Shown here: piece by piece, positions 26,407 to 35,827 of the stretch
How the letters are laid out: the number at the start of each line of letters is the position of its first letter
Position numbering within the stretch: the stretch's first letter is position 1
Source: an uncultured Methylobacter sp.
Lineage (GTDB): Bacteria > Pseudomonadota > Gammaproteobacteria > Methylococcales > Methylomonadaceae
Assembly: GCA_903832775.1 (NCBI GenBank)
Contig: CAILCX010000071.1
Span: 1 to 64,000, forward strand
Length of the DNA: 64,000 bases
Direction: 5' to 3'
Translations under genes and position numbers: made by a program
Notes under the pieces: model-generated
Seen by the model: the letters and a program-made list of their open reading frames with translations, nothing else
The model's database searches: none
Told to the model about the DNA's origin: nothing

Positions 26407-28533
26407 TTAAAAATTAAACCATCCTGACCCGAATGAAGAGGCAAAGACCAAACTGACGATAGTCATCAACTTGATTAAAATATTTAAAGCCGGGCCGGAG
26501 GTGTCTTTAAACGGATCACCTACAGTATCGCCGACAACCGCTGCTTTATGACAATCGGAACCCTTGCCGCCGTATTCGCCGGTTTCGATCCATTTTTTAG
26601 CATTGTCCCAAGCGCCGCCAGCATTGGCCATCATCACCGCCAGTAAAAATCCGGACGACATTGTACCAACCAGCATGCCCGCAAGCGCTTCTTTACCCAA
26701 AACATGCCCAACAACCAAAGGCACTACAACCGCCAAAGCGCCGGGCAATATCATTTCCCGTAATGCACTTTCAGTGCTGATACCTACGCACGCAGCGTAG
26801 TCTGGCTTTCCTGTACCTTCCATCAAACCTGGAATCTCGCGAAATTGTCGACGAACTTCAACAACAATCTGGTGAGCCGCTTTACCTACTGCCATCATGG
26901 TGAGTGCGGAAAACAGATAAGGCATCATCGCGCCAATTAAAATACCTGGCAACATGGTGGGGCCAAGAATATTTAAATTATCGATTTTTGCCGCCGTCAC
27001 ATAAGCAGCCAATAAGGCCAATGCGGTTAATACCGCTGAGCCGATTGCAAAGCCTTTACCGGTAGCGGCCGTTGTATTTCCCAAGCTATCCAGTGCATCT
27101 GTGCGTTGACGAACTTCAGCTGGTAGGTGGCTCATTTCAGCAATACCGCCAGCGTTATCGGCAACCGGACCATAAGCATCGGTCGCCAAAGTAACACCTA
27201 GCGTACTTAACATACCCACACCGGCCAGAGCTACGGCGTAAAGTCCTGCTGCAATAGTGCCATCGGCTTTAAAACCCAGCCAGATGCTTAATAAAATAGA
27301 CGCAGACACAATCAAAACCGGGAATACAGTACTCATCATGCCAACAGCCAGGCCTTCAATAATAGTTGTTGCGGCTCCTGTTTGTGTTGCGTAAGCGATG
27401 CCTTGCGTCGGTTTTTCAGTGTAAGCTGTGTAATATTCAGTCACAAAAGCAATCGCATTACCAGCTACCAAACCTACCAGTATAACCAGCCAATAATTAA
27501 AGCTGACGCCTGATAGTAGAACGGCAAATAAAGATAGTCCAAGAATAACAACCGAGGCGCCCCAAACCGAACGGCGAAGTACTTTCAGTAAATCACCGAG
27601 ACTGGCATTTTCGTCGACTTTGATTATATATTGCCCGATAAAACCGGTGATACGCGCCATAAAAGAGCCCTCTGTAATAGAGGTATGCTTCAATTCTTTG
27701 CCAGTTACCATATAAATGCCAAAAAGGCTGGAGATGACGCCGACGGCAGCAACCAGAAATGGCAGGCCGATAAAAGCCGGTGACTTTGCACCCAATGCTG
27801 CGCCCAATGTTGCCGCAGCAATAATGGAGCCGCTATAACTCTCGAATAAATCTGCGCCCATACCCGCTACGTCGCCTACGTTATCGCCTACATTATCAGC
27901 AATAACAGCAGGATTACGCGGATCATCTTCGGGAATACCTTGTTCAACTTTACCGACCAGGTCAGCGCCAACATCGGCTGCTTTGGTATAAATACCACCG
28001 CCAACCCTTGCAAACAGCGCAATACTGCTGGCACCAAAACCAAAACCAGTAATGTATGTTAGCTGGTTTGGATTGCCTTCAAACACCAGAAACAAAATGG
28101 TCATGCCGATCAAGCTGAAACTGACTACCGCCATGCCCATAATCGAGCCACTGCCAAAGGCAACGCTCAAGCCTTCGTGCAAATTGCGGCCGGCTGCAGC
28201 TGCGGTTCTGACGTTGGCGCGAACGGCCACATACATTCCCAAATACCCTGCACTTGCCGATGCAGTAGCGCCCACCACAAAACAAAGCGCAGTCTGCCAA
28301 TGTAAAAATGTAGAAATAACTACAGCGACTATGGCCACAAAAATTGCGATGACGCGATATTCCCGCGACAAAAAAGCCGCAGATCCTTCTTGAATAGCTT
28401 TTGCAATGGCTTGCATGGTTTCATTGCCTTGGTCATAGGCAAGAACGCGTCGCAACTCCCAAATCACGAATGCAGCTCCTGCAATACCCATTAATAATGC
28501 TATGACAACTGATGCAGATGTTGGAAACATCAT
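26407..28533 (-). CDS. hppA: Membrane-bound ion-pumping pyrophosphatase
   Basis: This 708-aa protein with about 16 transmembrane helices couples pyrophosphate hydrolysis to H+ or Na+ pumping across the inner membrane. Catalytic motifs are present: [35 protein letters not shown] and [21 protein letters not shown]. The segment [16 protein letters not shown] has Ala and Gly at the positions where K+-independent enzymes have Lys and Thr, so it belongs to the K+-dependent class, which includes Na+ pumps. A GAGGAGAGG ribosome binding site precedes the start. With PPDK it points to PPi-linked energy metabolism. Confidence 0.96.
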   Translation of the reverse strand: MMFPTSASVVIALLMGIAGAAFVIWELRRVLAYDQGNETMQAIAKAIQEGSAAFLSREYRVIAIFVAIVAVVISTFLHWQTALCFVVGATASASAGYLGMYVAVRANVRTAAAAGRNLHEGLSVAFGSGSIMGMAVVSFSLIGMTILFLVFEGNPNQLTYITGFGFGASSIALFARVGGGIYTKAADVGADLVGKVEQGIPEDDPRNPAVIADNVGDNVGDVAGMGADLFESYSGSIIAAATLGAALGAKSPAFIGLPFLVAAVGVISSLFGIYMVTGKELKHTSITEGSFMARITGFIGQYIIKVDENASLGDLLKVLRRSVWGASVVILGLSLFAVLLSGVSFNYWLVILVGLVAGNAIAFVTEYYTAYTEKPTQGIAYATQTGAATTIIEGLAVGMMSTVFPVLIVSASILLSIWLGFKADGTIAAGLYAVALAGVGMLSTLGVTLATDAYGPVADNAGGIAEMSHLPAEVRQRTDALDSLGNTTAATGKGFAIGSAVLTALALLAAYVTAAKIDNLNILGPTMLPGILIGAMMPYLFSALTMMAVGKAAHQIVVEVRRQFREIPGLMEGTGKPDYAACVGISTESALREMILPGALAVVVPLVVGHVLGKEALAGMLVGTMSSGFLLAVMMANAGGAWDNAKKWIETGEYGGKGSDCHKAAVVGDTVGDPFKDTSGPALNILIKLMTIVSLVFASSFGSGWFNF

Positions 28534-28585
28534 AACTACCTCTCCTCTTTAGTTGGTTTTGTGTGAAGTCCAAGGATGCGATGTT

Positions 28586-28678
28586 AAATAACTTTCCATT
28601 AGCTAAACCCAGCAGGGGCAAATTTATTTGCCTGGAGCGATTAAAGTCGCTTCTAAAGTGGGTTAAGGGAAGTTATTT
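28586..28678. promoter_or_regulatory. Candidate structured RNA element upstream of hppA
   Basis: Four helices can be drawn from plain complementarity. P1 pairs AAATAACTTTCC (28586-28597) with GGGAAGTTATTT (28667-28678). P2 pairs AACCCA (28606-28611) with TGGGTT (28659-28664). Inside these lie hairpins GGCAAA-TTTA-TTTGCC (28617-28632) and AGCGA-TTAAAG-TCGCT (28636-28651). The element ends 52 bp before the hppA start and would lie in its 5' leader. P1 has a G-U pair on the plus strand and an A-C mismatch on the minus strand, so the transcribed strand is unsettled. Confidence 0.45.
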
Positions 28679-28766
28679 AGAACCTTATCCTAAAGTTACT
28701 TTTTATTATTTTTATTATTTTTCCAGCACACTTGAATTTGTGTGCCATAACTATTAGAAACGTCAA

Positions 28767-29246
28767 TTAGGCAAGACGCAACTGTTTAAGTGTTGCACAA
28801 GCTTCACCGCCACAAATATCTGGAATTATTCTTAATTCAAGAGCTTTTAGTTGCGTAAGGACGACCTCATAATGCTCGATTTGATTGGTAGTGTCGGGAG
28901 GACTGAAATGGAATTGTTGACGTACGATTTCCCGGTAAACAGTCTCGCTATCCATTAACCAGAGTATTACAAATTCCTGGCTCCGGGACCGATCATGTTC
29001 CTCAATTAAAATAACGATATGTTCAACCGTGCAGGGATCATCAAAAACTATACGTATTGTTTGCTCCCCCGCACTTTCCGCTTTCCATCCGGAGTTTGAA
29101 TCTGCATTTGGCAACAAGGCCGATTCTATCGGGTGATCAATCGATTCTGAAGTAAATTCCACCTGGGCAAGTTGCTCCAGATCCAAATATTTATCATCAA
29201 ATGATGAAATAATTTCTTCAGCGGGGTTAATCATTGATTTACGCAT
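28767..29246 (-). CDS. Small discoidin-like (F5/8 C-type fold) protein, function unknown
   Basis: This 159-aa protein has no signal peptide or membrane segment. The region from about residue 45 (ALLPNADSNSGWKAESAGEQTIRIVFDDPCTVEHIVILIEE) to the end (LELRIIPDICGGEACATLKQLRLA) has the strand pattern of galactose-binding/discoidin-like domains, in which a C-terminal LRI.PD.SGG..ASL..LRL run is typical. Binding target is unknown. An AGGAGA ribosome binding site precedes the start. It stands alone between hppA and divergent ppdK. Confidence 0.65.
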   Translation of the reverse strand: MRKSMINPAEEIISSFDDKYLDLEQLAQVEFTSESIDHPIESALLPNADSNSGWKAESAGEQTIRIVFDDPCTVEHIVILIEEHDRSRSQEFVILWLMDSETVYREIVRQQFHFSPPDTTNQIEHYEVVLTQLKALELRIIPDICGGEACATLKQLRLA

Positions 29247-29578
29247 GAATGGTCTCCTATTGTTGCAAAACGATTAAACAAAAAGGACAGAATGCCTTGT
29301 CTACTTCAAATGAGCAATAACTTGTTTATATCAACTGGGCCAGCAAAGTCCGCATTTAATATTTTGGCATTAATATTCCCCCCAACCTTTACCGCACATT
29401 AAGGTTATCCAAATAAAAATAATTTTTCCACTATCAAATTAATCTATTGTCTCTTACTTAAGGCATATGGGGCGACTCAGCTTTTGACTAGCTACTTTTT
29501 TTTAAAGCTGACATAATCGACCCGCTGACAATACCCTATAGTTATAGAGATATCTTCCTAATCACATTGAGGCCAATC
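29247..29578. other. Intergenic region upstream of ppdK
   Basis: This 332-bp AT-rich gap separates divergent genes. AACCTT and AAGGTT (about 29389-29406) form a small hairpin. A TTGACT hexamer near 29485 lacks a well-spaced -10 box. No gene is seen; the ppdK promoter should lie here. Confidence 0.3.
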
Positions 29579-32326
29579 ATGACTGAAAATTACATTTATT
29601 CATTTGAAAAAGGCGACGGAAAAAATAAAGTTCTTTTGGGCGGAAAGGGCGCCAATCTTTGCGAAATGACTCAAATTGGCCTCAATGTGCCACCAGGATT
29701 TGTCATTACCACCACAGCCTGTCTGGCGTATCTTGAAAATCATCAATTACCGGAAGGCTTGTTGGAAGGCGTCAAAGCTCATATCGCCGAGATTGAAACG
29801 CTTTCGGGTAAAAGATTTGGAGACGCCCAAAACCCTTTGTTAGTCTCGGTTCGTTCGGGTTCTGCGATTTCAATGCCGGGTATGATGGATACCATTTTAA
29901 ATCTCGGTCTTAATGCCCAGACTTTGGCTGGCCTGATCAAACAGACCGGCGACCCCCGATTTGCCTATGATGCTTACCGTCGTTTTATCCAGTTATTCGG
30001 CAAGGTCGCACTGGGTATTGACGATGAGAAATTTGATCTGCATTTCTCTGCAATCAAAAAACAGGCCGGTATAAAAGTTGATCTGGGCTTGGACGCCGAA
30101 CACTTACGTCAAATCAGCGAACTGTTTCTTCAGGTGGTTTTGGAAGAAACCGGTCGGCCGTTTCCTGAAAGTGTTTATGACCAATTGGAATTATCAATTA
30201 AAGCCGTTTTCAATTCCTGGATGGGCAAGCGCGCAGTCGATTACCGGCATGAATTCCATATCACCCCAAAAATGGCCAATGGCACTGCCGTAAATGTCGT
30301 TGCTATGGTATTCGGCAATATGGGCAATGATTGCGCAACGGGAGTCGGCTTTACCCGTAACCCGGGTACCGGCGTTAACGAAATGTATGGTGAATATCTG
30401 GTCAATGCCCAGGGAGAAGATGTCGTTGCCGGCATTCGTACACCCAAACCGGTACAGGAATTAGCCCGTGAAATGCCTGATCTTTACCGTCAGTTGGTAG
30501 ATTTACGTAACAAACTGGAAGCGCATTATAAGGAAGTTCAGGATTACGAATACACCATTGAGCGGGGCATTTTGTATTGTCTGCAAACGCGTAACGGAAA
30601 AATGAATGCCACTGCAATGGTGCGTACGTCGGTGGAGATGGAAGGGGAAGGTCTGATTAGTAAGGAACAGGCGTTGTTGCGCATTAATCCAGAATTACTG
30701 GAGCAACTTTTGCATCCGCAACTCGATCCCAACAGTAAAGCCTTGCCTGTCGCCCAAGGTTTGCCAGCCTCACCGGGCGCGGCTTACGGTAAATGTGTAT
30801 TTACCGCAGATACCGCGGAATTAATGGGGCGGGCAGGTGAATTGGTAATCTTGCTCAGAGAAGAAACTAAACCTGAAGATATTCATGGCTTTTTTGCGGC
30901 TCAAGGTATTTTAACCAGTCGCGGCGGCAAAACGTCGCATGCGGCTGTGGTTGCTCGGGGCATGGGTAAAGCCTGTATTGCCGGCGCCGAAGATATAAAA
31001 ATAGATGTACGCGCCCATCAGGCGATTATCGGTGATTTACATATTCGCGAAGGCGATACCATCACTATTGATGGCAGCACCGGCTTTATCTATTTAGGCA
31101 GAATCGCAACCATTGAACCCACTTTTTCTGAAGAACTAAAGACCTTATTGTCGTGGGCCGATGATATTGCCGAATTGAAGGTTCATGCCAATGTCGACAC
31201 ACCGGAACGCGCAAAAATGGCGCTGAGCTATGGCGCAACGGGCATTGGTCTATGTCGCACCGAACGCATGTTCAATGCCTCAGATCGATTGCCTTTAGTC
31301 ATTGATATGATTCTGGCCGACAATACTGAAGCACGGGAACAGGCGTTAGAAAGATTGTTTCCGATTCAGCGCGATGACTTTAAGCAGATTTTTGAAGCCA
31401 TGTCACCGCATCCTGTTACGGTACGCTTGTTGGATCCGCCAATGCATGAATTTTTACCCAGTGAGCATCAGTTGGAAGATGAAATTAAGGCGCTTAAGTT
31501 ATATAAGGTCATGATTCAAGGCCAACAGGTTACACTTGATACCTTGGGTTTGCAGGCGTTATTACCTGCACCGTTTAATCATTTGAGCGAAGAAGTCATT
31601 AATAAAGCGATAGCTAAGAAAGAATTGATGCTGAAAAAAGTTAATGAATTATATGAAGTCAATCCAATGCTTGGCCATCGCGGTGTCCGTCTAGGCATGA
31701 CTTATCCTGAAATATATAAGATGCAAATTCGCTCTATTCTTGAAGCGGCGGCGATTTGCACTAAACAGGGCACGGCGATTTTGCCGGAAATTATGGTGCC
31801 ACAGGTTATTACCGTGCAGGAATTGATCAAGGTGAAAACTTTCGTTGATCAAATTCAACAAGAAGTTGAAAGCCAGTATGGTATCAAACTGGAATTTAAA
31901 TTTGGAACGATGGTAGAAACAGTAAGAGCTTGTACTCGTGCCGGACACTTGGCCGAAGTAGCCGAGTTTTTCTCGTTTGGTACTAATGATTTGACCCAGG
32001 CGACTTTTTCTTTTTCCCGGGAAGATGCAGAAAACAAATTTCTTCCGCTTTACAACGAAATTGGTTTGCTTGAAGACAATCCGTTTGAAGTGCTGGATGC
32101 CAAAGGCGTTGGTCAGTTAATGAAAATGACTGCTGAACTAGGTCGGGAAGCTCGCCCGGACATTAAGATTGGCATTTGCGGTGAGCAGGGCGGTCATCCA
32201 CAATCGATTCGTTTTTGTCATCATATCAAACTGGATTATGTATCCTGTTCCGCGCCACGTATTCCTATTGCAAGACTGGCTGCGGCGCATGCAAAGTTGC
32301 TGGAAGACGATTACAGGATCAGCTAA
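29579..32326 (+). CDS. ppdK: Pyruvate, phosphate dikinase
   Basis: This 915-aa enzyme interconverts pyruvate, ATP and phosphate with PEP, AMP and PPi. The N-terminal ATP-grasp domain starts YIYSFEKGDGKNKVLLGGKGANLCEM, the phosphohistidine domain has GGKTSHAAVVARGMGKACIAG near residue 450, and the C-terminal PEP/pyruvate barrel shows GIGLCRTERMF and FSFGTNDLTQATFSFSREDA. The ORF track starts at TTG 29567, but that codon overlaps the AGG of the ribosome binding site; ATG 29579 (MTENYIYSFEKG) is preferred. It produces or consumes PPi, linking it to HppA. Confidence 0.96.
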   Translation: MTENYIYSFEKGDGKNKVLLGGKGANLCEMTQIGLNVPPGFVITTTACLAYLENHQLPEGLLEGVKAHIAEIETLSGKRFGDAQNPLLVSVRSGSAISMPGMMDTILNLGLNAQTLAGLIKQTGDPRFAYDAYRRFIQLFGKVALGIDDEKFDLHFSAIKKQAGIKVDLGLDAEHLRQISELFLQVVLEETGRPFPESVYDQLELSIKAVFNSWMGKRAVDYRHEFHITPKMANGTAVNVVAMVFGNMGNDCATGVGFTRNPGTGVNEMYGEYLVNAQGEDVVAGIRTPKPVQELAREMPDLYRQLVDLRNKLEAHYKEVQDYEYTIERGILYCLQTRNGKMNATAMVRTSVEMEGEGLISKEQALLRINPELLEQLLHPQLDPNSKALPVAQGLPASPGAAYGKCVFTADTAELMGRAGELVILLREETKPEDIHGFFAAQGILTSRGGKTSHAAVVARGMGKACIAGAEDIKIDVRAHQAIIGDLHIREGDTITIDGSTGFIYLGRIATIEPTFSEELKTLLSWADDIAELKVHANVDTPERAKMALSYGATGIGLCRTERMFNASDRLPLVIDMILADNTEAREQALERLFPIQRDDFKQIFEAMSPHPVTVRLLDPPMHEFLPSEHQLEDEIKALKLYKVMIQGQQVTLDTLGLQALLPAPFNHLSEEVINKAIAKKELMLKKVNELYEVNPMLGHRGVRLGMTYPEIYKMQIRSILEAAAICTKQGTAILPEIMVPQVITVQELIKVKTFVDQIQQEVESQYGIKLEFKFGTMVETVRACTRAGHLAEVAEFFSFGTNDLTQATFSFSREDAENKFLPLYNEIGLLEDNPFEVLDAKGVGQLMKMTAELGREARPDIKIGICGEQGGHPQSIRFCHHIKLDYVSCSAPRIPIARLAAAHAKLLEDDYRIS

Positions 32327-32345
32327 GCAAAACTTTCACCAGTCA

Positions 32346-32371
32346 AAGGTGGGCAATGAATTGCTCACCTT
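32346..32371 (+). terminator. Hairpin after ppdK
   Basis: AAGGTGGGCAAT and ATTGCTCACCTT are complementary with one G-T pair and a very short loop, 20 bp past the ppdK stop. No U-run follows, so termination is only a possibility. Confidence 0.4.
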
Positions 32372-32555
32372 GAACCATGCACTACCCCTGTAAATCAGTA
32401 ATACCGCGCTTATTTCCTTTATTCGGTTTCACGCTGATAAATAAAACAATCAATATGTTTGAAGTATAATTCGCCATACTGTAGATTCACTATTTTTAGT
32501 GCTTACCTAGCCACTAAAGCATTGAAAATCCATAAAACTTTAGAGGTTGTAGTTG

Positions 32556-33152
32556 ATGAGTAAAGAAGACGGGGCAAAAATGAAAGAGCGAAGAGATTTT
32601 TTTCGGATTGATGATGAAGTTAGTTTATTTTATAAAAAAATTGATGAAACAAAGATTTCGGAACCACATCAGATTTCGGATAATATTTTAAGTAGCTGCT
32701 CCTTGTCTACCGCGCTGGAAATGGTTGCGCAGGACTCAGCGCTGTTGTTGCACAGACTGGAAAAAAGCCAGCCCGATGTCGCCGAATATTTGAGATTACT
32801 GGACTCTAAAATCGACCTCATTTCTCAGGCTGTTACCATGCAAGGTGGACAGTTTAACGAATGCGATACCCGCAATGTCAATATGAGTGCAACCGGCATG
32901 GCTTTTAATTGCGAGATAGAACTTAAACAGAATGATTATCTCGAAATCAAAATGCTGTTAATTTCCAGTATGGCTGTCATAGTGACCTACTGCAGAGTTG
33001 TTTATTGCAATAAAGGACAGTCAAACGATAGCCAGTATCCGTATTTTGTTGGCGTGGATTTCGTAAACATGAAGGAGGAGGATAGAGAAATGCTGATCAA
33101 ATATGTGGTGAAAAAACAATTACAGCAAATCCGGGATAAAAAACCTTCCTAG
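32556..33152 (+). CDS. PilZ-domain protein
   Basis: This 198-aa cytoplasmic protein begins MSKEDGAKMKERRDFFRIDDEVSLFYKKI, where RRDFFR resembles the c-di-GMP-binding RxxxR motif. NVNMSATGMAFNCEIELKQNDYLEIKMLL supplies the (D/N)xSxxG box near residue 110. A helical insert separates the two parts. It is therefore a candidate c-di-GMP receptor, unlike the holB-linked PilZ. The ORF track begins at a TTG immediately before ATG 32556; GAGG lies upstream. A TATAAT at about 32465 is a possible -10 box. Confidence 0.85.
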   Translation: MSKEDGAKMKERRDFFRIDDEVSLFYKKIDETKISEPHQISDNILSSCSLSTALEMVAQDSALLLHRLEKSQPDVAEYLRLLDSKIDLISQAVTMQGGQFNECDTRNVNMSATGMAFNCEIELKQNDYLEIKMLLISSMAVIVTYCRVVYCNKGQSNDSQYPYFVGVDFVNMKEEDREMLIKYVVKKQLQQIRDKKPS

Positions 33153-33170
33153 TTTATCTTTAAACCTGTT

Positions 33171-34169
33171 GTGACTATTTCATCTACGCAAAAGAGAATT
33201 ATCAGTCTGTTGGCGGACGGACAATTTCATTCCGGAACGGAATTGGCTGACGATCTGTCTATCAGTCGTTCAGCGGTCTGGAAACAACTACAAGGTTTGA
33301 ATGGCTGGGGACTGCAATATTCGGCTGTTAGCGGCAAAGGCTATCGTCTGGATCATCCGCTGGAGTTGTTGATGGAAGAAAAAATAAAAGCCGTTATCAG
33401 TGACCAGGTTGGCGCATTAATTTCATCCTTCGAAATTTATGACCAAATTGATTCGACCAATCGATATTTAGTTGAATGCTCTCAAAACAATGCACCCAGC
33501 GGTTCAGTCTGTTTCGCCGAGTACCAAACGGCTGGTAAAGGCAGGCGGGGGCGGCAATGGGTTTCGCCTTATGGCAGCAATATTTATCTGTCGATATTAT
33601 GGCGTTTTCAACAGGGCCCGGCTGCCATTTCAGGCTTGAGCCTGGCTGTCGGTGTTGCTGTTATCAGAGCCTTAAAACAACATCAAGTAAACGATATTGG
33701 GCTTAAATGGCCTAATGATATTTATAGTCAGGGAAAAAAATTGGGTGGCATTCTGGTTGAAGTTTCTGGTGAAACAGATGGCCCTTGTTGTGCGGTAATT
33801 GGTTTGGGCTTGAATTTGTTTATGCCCGAAGCGGATGCCGAAAATATCACTCAAGCCTGGACTGACCTAAGTAAAGTGACTGGACAAACGCTGTTGATCA
33901 GGAATCATTTGGCTGGCAGTCTTTTAAACCAGTTGCTTCCGGTTATCGGAGAATATGAAGGCATCGGTATTCAAACTTATCTTGATGAATGGCGCTCTTA
34001 TGATTGTCTGTTCGGTAAAGTGGCAACTTTATTTATCGGACAACAGCAATTTGACGGCATTGTGCAAGGCATCGACGCTAACGGAATGTTATTGATCGAA
34101 CGCCCGGATGGCAGTGTGCAGACTTTTGCTTCGGGTGAAGTCAGTTTCAATAGTTCGGTACCGTCATGA
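33171..34169 (+). CDS. birA: Biotin-protein ligase / biotin operon repressor
   Basis: This 332-aa bifunctional protein attaches biotin to the carboxylase carrier domain and can repress biotin synthesis. The N-terminal winged helix (about residues 5-60) reads DGQFHSGTELADDLSISRSAVWKQLQGL. The ligase domain shows STNRYL, AEYQTAGKGRRGRQWVSPYGSN (the GRGRRG-type biotinyl-AMP loop), LKWPNDIY and GGILVE. The start codon is GTG. It overlaps coaX by 4 bp, a common gammaproteobacterial pairing. Confidence 0.94.
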   Translation: MTISSTQKRIISLLADGQFHSGTELADDLSISRSAVWKQLQGLNGWGLQYSAVSGKGYRLDHPLELLMEEKIKAVISDQVGALISSFEIYDQIDSTNRYLVECSQNNAPSGSVCFAEYQTAGKGRRGRQWVSPYGSNIYLSILWRFQQGPAAISGLSLAVGVAVIRALKQHQVNDIGLKWPNDIYSQGKKLGGILVEVSGETDGPCCAVIGLGLNLFMPEADAENITQAWTDLSKVTGQTLLIRNHLAGSLLNQLLPVIGEYEGIGIQTYLDEWRSYDCLFGKVATLFIGQQQFDGIVQGIDANGMLLIERPDGSVQTFASGEVSFNSSVPS

Positions 34170-34906
34170 ATTTGCTGATAGACATGGGTAATACCCGTTT
34201 AAAGTGGGCGCTTACAACGGCTGGTCAGCTTATGGTCGGCCAGTTTCTTGTTAATAAGCAGGTTTCTCGGGAAGAATTAATACTGCAATGGAAAGGTATT
34301 TATCACCCAAGGCGGATCGCCATTTCCTGTGTCAGTGCAAACGAACTACTGGAACTGGTGCAAACGGTAGCCCGTCAACTTTGGCTGGATATTGAAATAG
34401 TTCTGGTTAAATCTCAGACTCAGGCATTTGGGGTGATTAACGCTTACCCGGAACCCCAAAAATTGGGCGTTGACCGTTGGTTGGCTTTAGTAGCCGCCTG
34501 GCAGAAATATCATGCACCCATTTGTATCGTCGATTGCGGAACGGCAATTACCGTGGATTTAATTAATGCCGATGGACGTCATCAGGGTGGCTTGATTAAT
34601 CCCGGTCTGGAACTTATGAAAAAATCTCTGGGTCAAGGCACTGCAACTTTGCCTTTTAGCAAAGTTCTGGCTTTGTATGATGCTAAAGCGACATTGGCCA
34701 ATTTTACCGAAGCCGCCATTCAAAATGGCACCTTAATCGCTGCTCTCGGCCTGATTGAGCATGTGTTGGCTAATTACCCAAATCGACTATTAATCCTGAC
34801 TGGTGGAGATGCCGAGCTAATCGCAAGCCAACTTAAGATCAAATCGATTATCGATATGGATCTGGTGTTGCGGGGCTTGTTATGCGTACTTGAAGGGCAG
34901 GTATAA
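34166..34906 (+). CDS. coaX: Type III pantothenate kinase
   Basis: This 246-aa enzyme performs the first step of coenzyme A synthesis. The ASKHA fold shows LLIDMGNTRLKWAL at the N-terminus, the KLGVDRWLALVAAW motif and IVDCGTAITVDLINADGRHQGGLINPG. TGGDAELI follows near the C-terminus. It is translationally coupled to birA. Confidence 0.94.
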   Translation: MNLLIDMGNTRLKWALTTAGQLMVGQFLVNKQVSREELILQWKGIYHPRRIAISCVSANELLELVQTVARQLWLDIEIVLVKSQTQAFGVINAYPEPQKLGVDRWLALVAAWQKYHAPICIVDCGTAITVDLINADGRHQGGLINPGLELMKKSLGQGTATLPFSKVLALYDAKATLANFTEAAIQNGTLIAALGLIEHVLANYPNRLLILTGGDAELIASQLKIKSIIDMDLVLRGLLCVLEGQV

Positions 34907-35014
34907 ATGGAGAATACATCGCGCACAATATTAATATTGTTGCATGAATCTGTTCCTGTCACTGATGAGAAAAAGGAAATTACCATCATTGTTAACGACT
35001 CGATCTGTTGGTGA
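34907..35014 (+). CDS. Short ORF abutting coaX
   Basis: An ATG immediately after the coaX stop opens a 35-codon frame (MENTSRTILILLHESVPVTD..). No family is recognised. It could be a small peptide, the truncated start of a lost downstream gene, or chance. It lies just inside the proposed rearrangement boundary at 35181. Confidence 0.25.
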   Translation: MENTSRTILILLHESVPVTDEKKEITIIVNDSICW

Positions 35015-35233
35015 CAGTAAGCAAAAACCCTTTGTTTATATATTAAGGTATAACTTCAAAATTTTGTTATCATATTGCAAAAAAACGTACATTAAAACAG
35101 ATGTTAATTCCCGACATGCGTGTATATATCCTGATTAATGTGCGTTTTCCACAGCAAGAGCTGGACTGTCTAGCCTTGCCGGGGGCATAATGCCCCCTTT
35201 TTTATTGGTTTAACTAAGCACGGAAGGCAGGTC
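35015..35233. other. Intergenic region upstream of aroK
   Basis: This AT-rich stretch has no further ORF. It ends in the terminator at 35181, leaving only about 30 bp before aroK. Confidence 0.4.
35181..35203 (+). terminator. Rho-independent terminator between coaX and aroK
   Basis: GGGGGCAT-A-ATGCCCCC is followed by TTTTTT. The same 17-bp hairpin occurs at 47999-48015 beyond pilQ. It lies 31 bp upstream of the aroK start codon. Confidence 0.85.
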
Positions 35234-35758
35234 ATGACGCGATCAGAGAATATATATTTAGTTGGCCTCATGGGTGCAGGAAAAACCACGATAGGACGGC
35301 AATTGGCCAGGGCGTTGTCGGTGCCATTTTATGACAGCGACAAGGCAATTGAAGAAAGAACCGGCGTGGATATTCCGACCATCTTTGAGTTTGAAGGTGA
35401 GGAAGGCTTCAGGGACAGGGAGCAAAAAATGATTGAGCAATTGACTCAAATGGACGGCATCGTACTGGCTACCGGCGGTGGTGCCATTTTGCGTGAGGAA
35501 AATCGCAGGTTATTAAAAGAAAACGGTTTTATCGTTTATCTTCAATGTTCGGTAGAAAGAATTTTGGAGCGTACGCGCAGAGATACACAGCGACCTTTGT
35601 TACAAACCGATAATCCCAGAGATCGCATTGAAAATTTGTTTGAACAGCGCGAGCCCTTATATCTGTCTTGTGCCGATTTCAAGGTAGATACCGGCGTAAT
35701 GCAAAGCAAAGAAGTGGTTAGTTATATCCTGGAAGAATACAACTCGCTTAATCGATGA
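35234..35758 (+). CDS. aroK: Shikimate kinase
   Basis: This 174-aa enzyme phosphorylates shikimate at the 3-OH in the chorismate pathway. The P-loop is GLMGAGKTTIGRQLA near residue 12; DSDKAIEERTG supplies Mg2+ and shikimate contacts, FRDREQKMI and ATGGGAILREENR bind substrate, and RPLLQTDNPRDRI is the LID. It heads an aroK-aroB-damX-hemE group. In other gammaproteobacteria aroK follows pilQ directly. Confidence 0.95.
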   Translation: MTRSENIYLVGLMGAGKTTIGRQLARALSVPFYDSDKAIEERTGVDIPTIFEFEGEEGFRDREQKMIEQLTQMDGIVLATGGGAILREENRRLLKENGFIVYLQCSVERILERTRRDTQRPLLQTDNPRDRIENLFEQREPLYLSCADFKVDTGVMQSKEVVSYILEEYNSLNR

Positions 35759-35827
35759 TCCCGTTAGAACCAGGTAATCAATGCAGGGTTAGAAGTAGCT
35801 TAATCCAACACATCGAAGCGGCAAATG

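Noticed and set aside
28725-28748. GCACAC...GTGTGC hairpin near the end of the discoidin-like gene as a terminator
   Set aside because: On the minus strand the stem is followed by A-rich, not T-rich, sequence, so it does not fit a Rho-independent terminator for that gene.
32556-33152. Second copy of the pilus gene pilZ
   Set aside because: It carries RxxxR and NxSxxG-like c-di-GMP motifs and a helical insert, unlike the holB-linked PilZ, so it is a different PilZ-domain protein.
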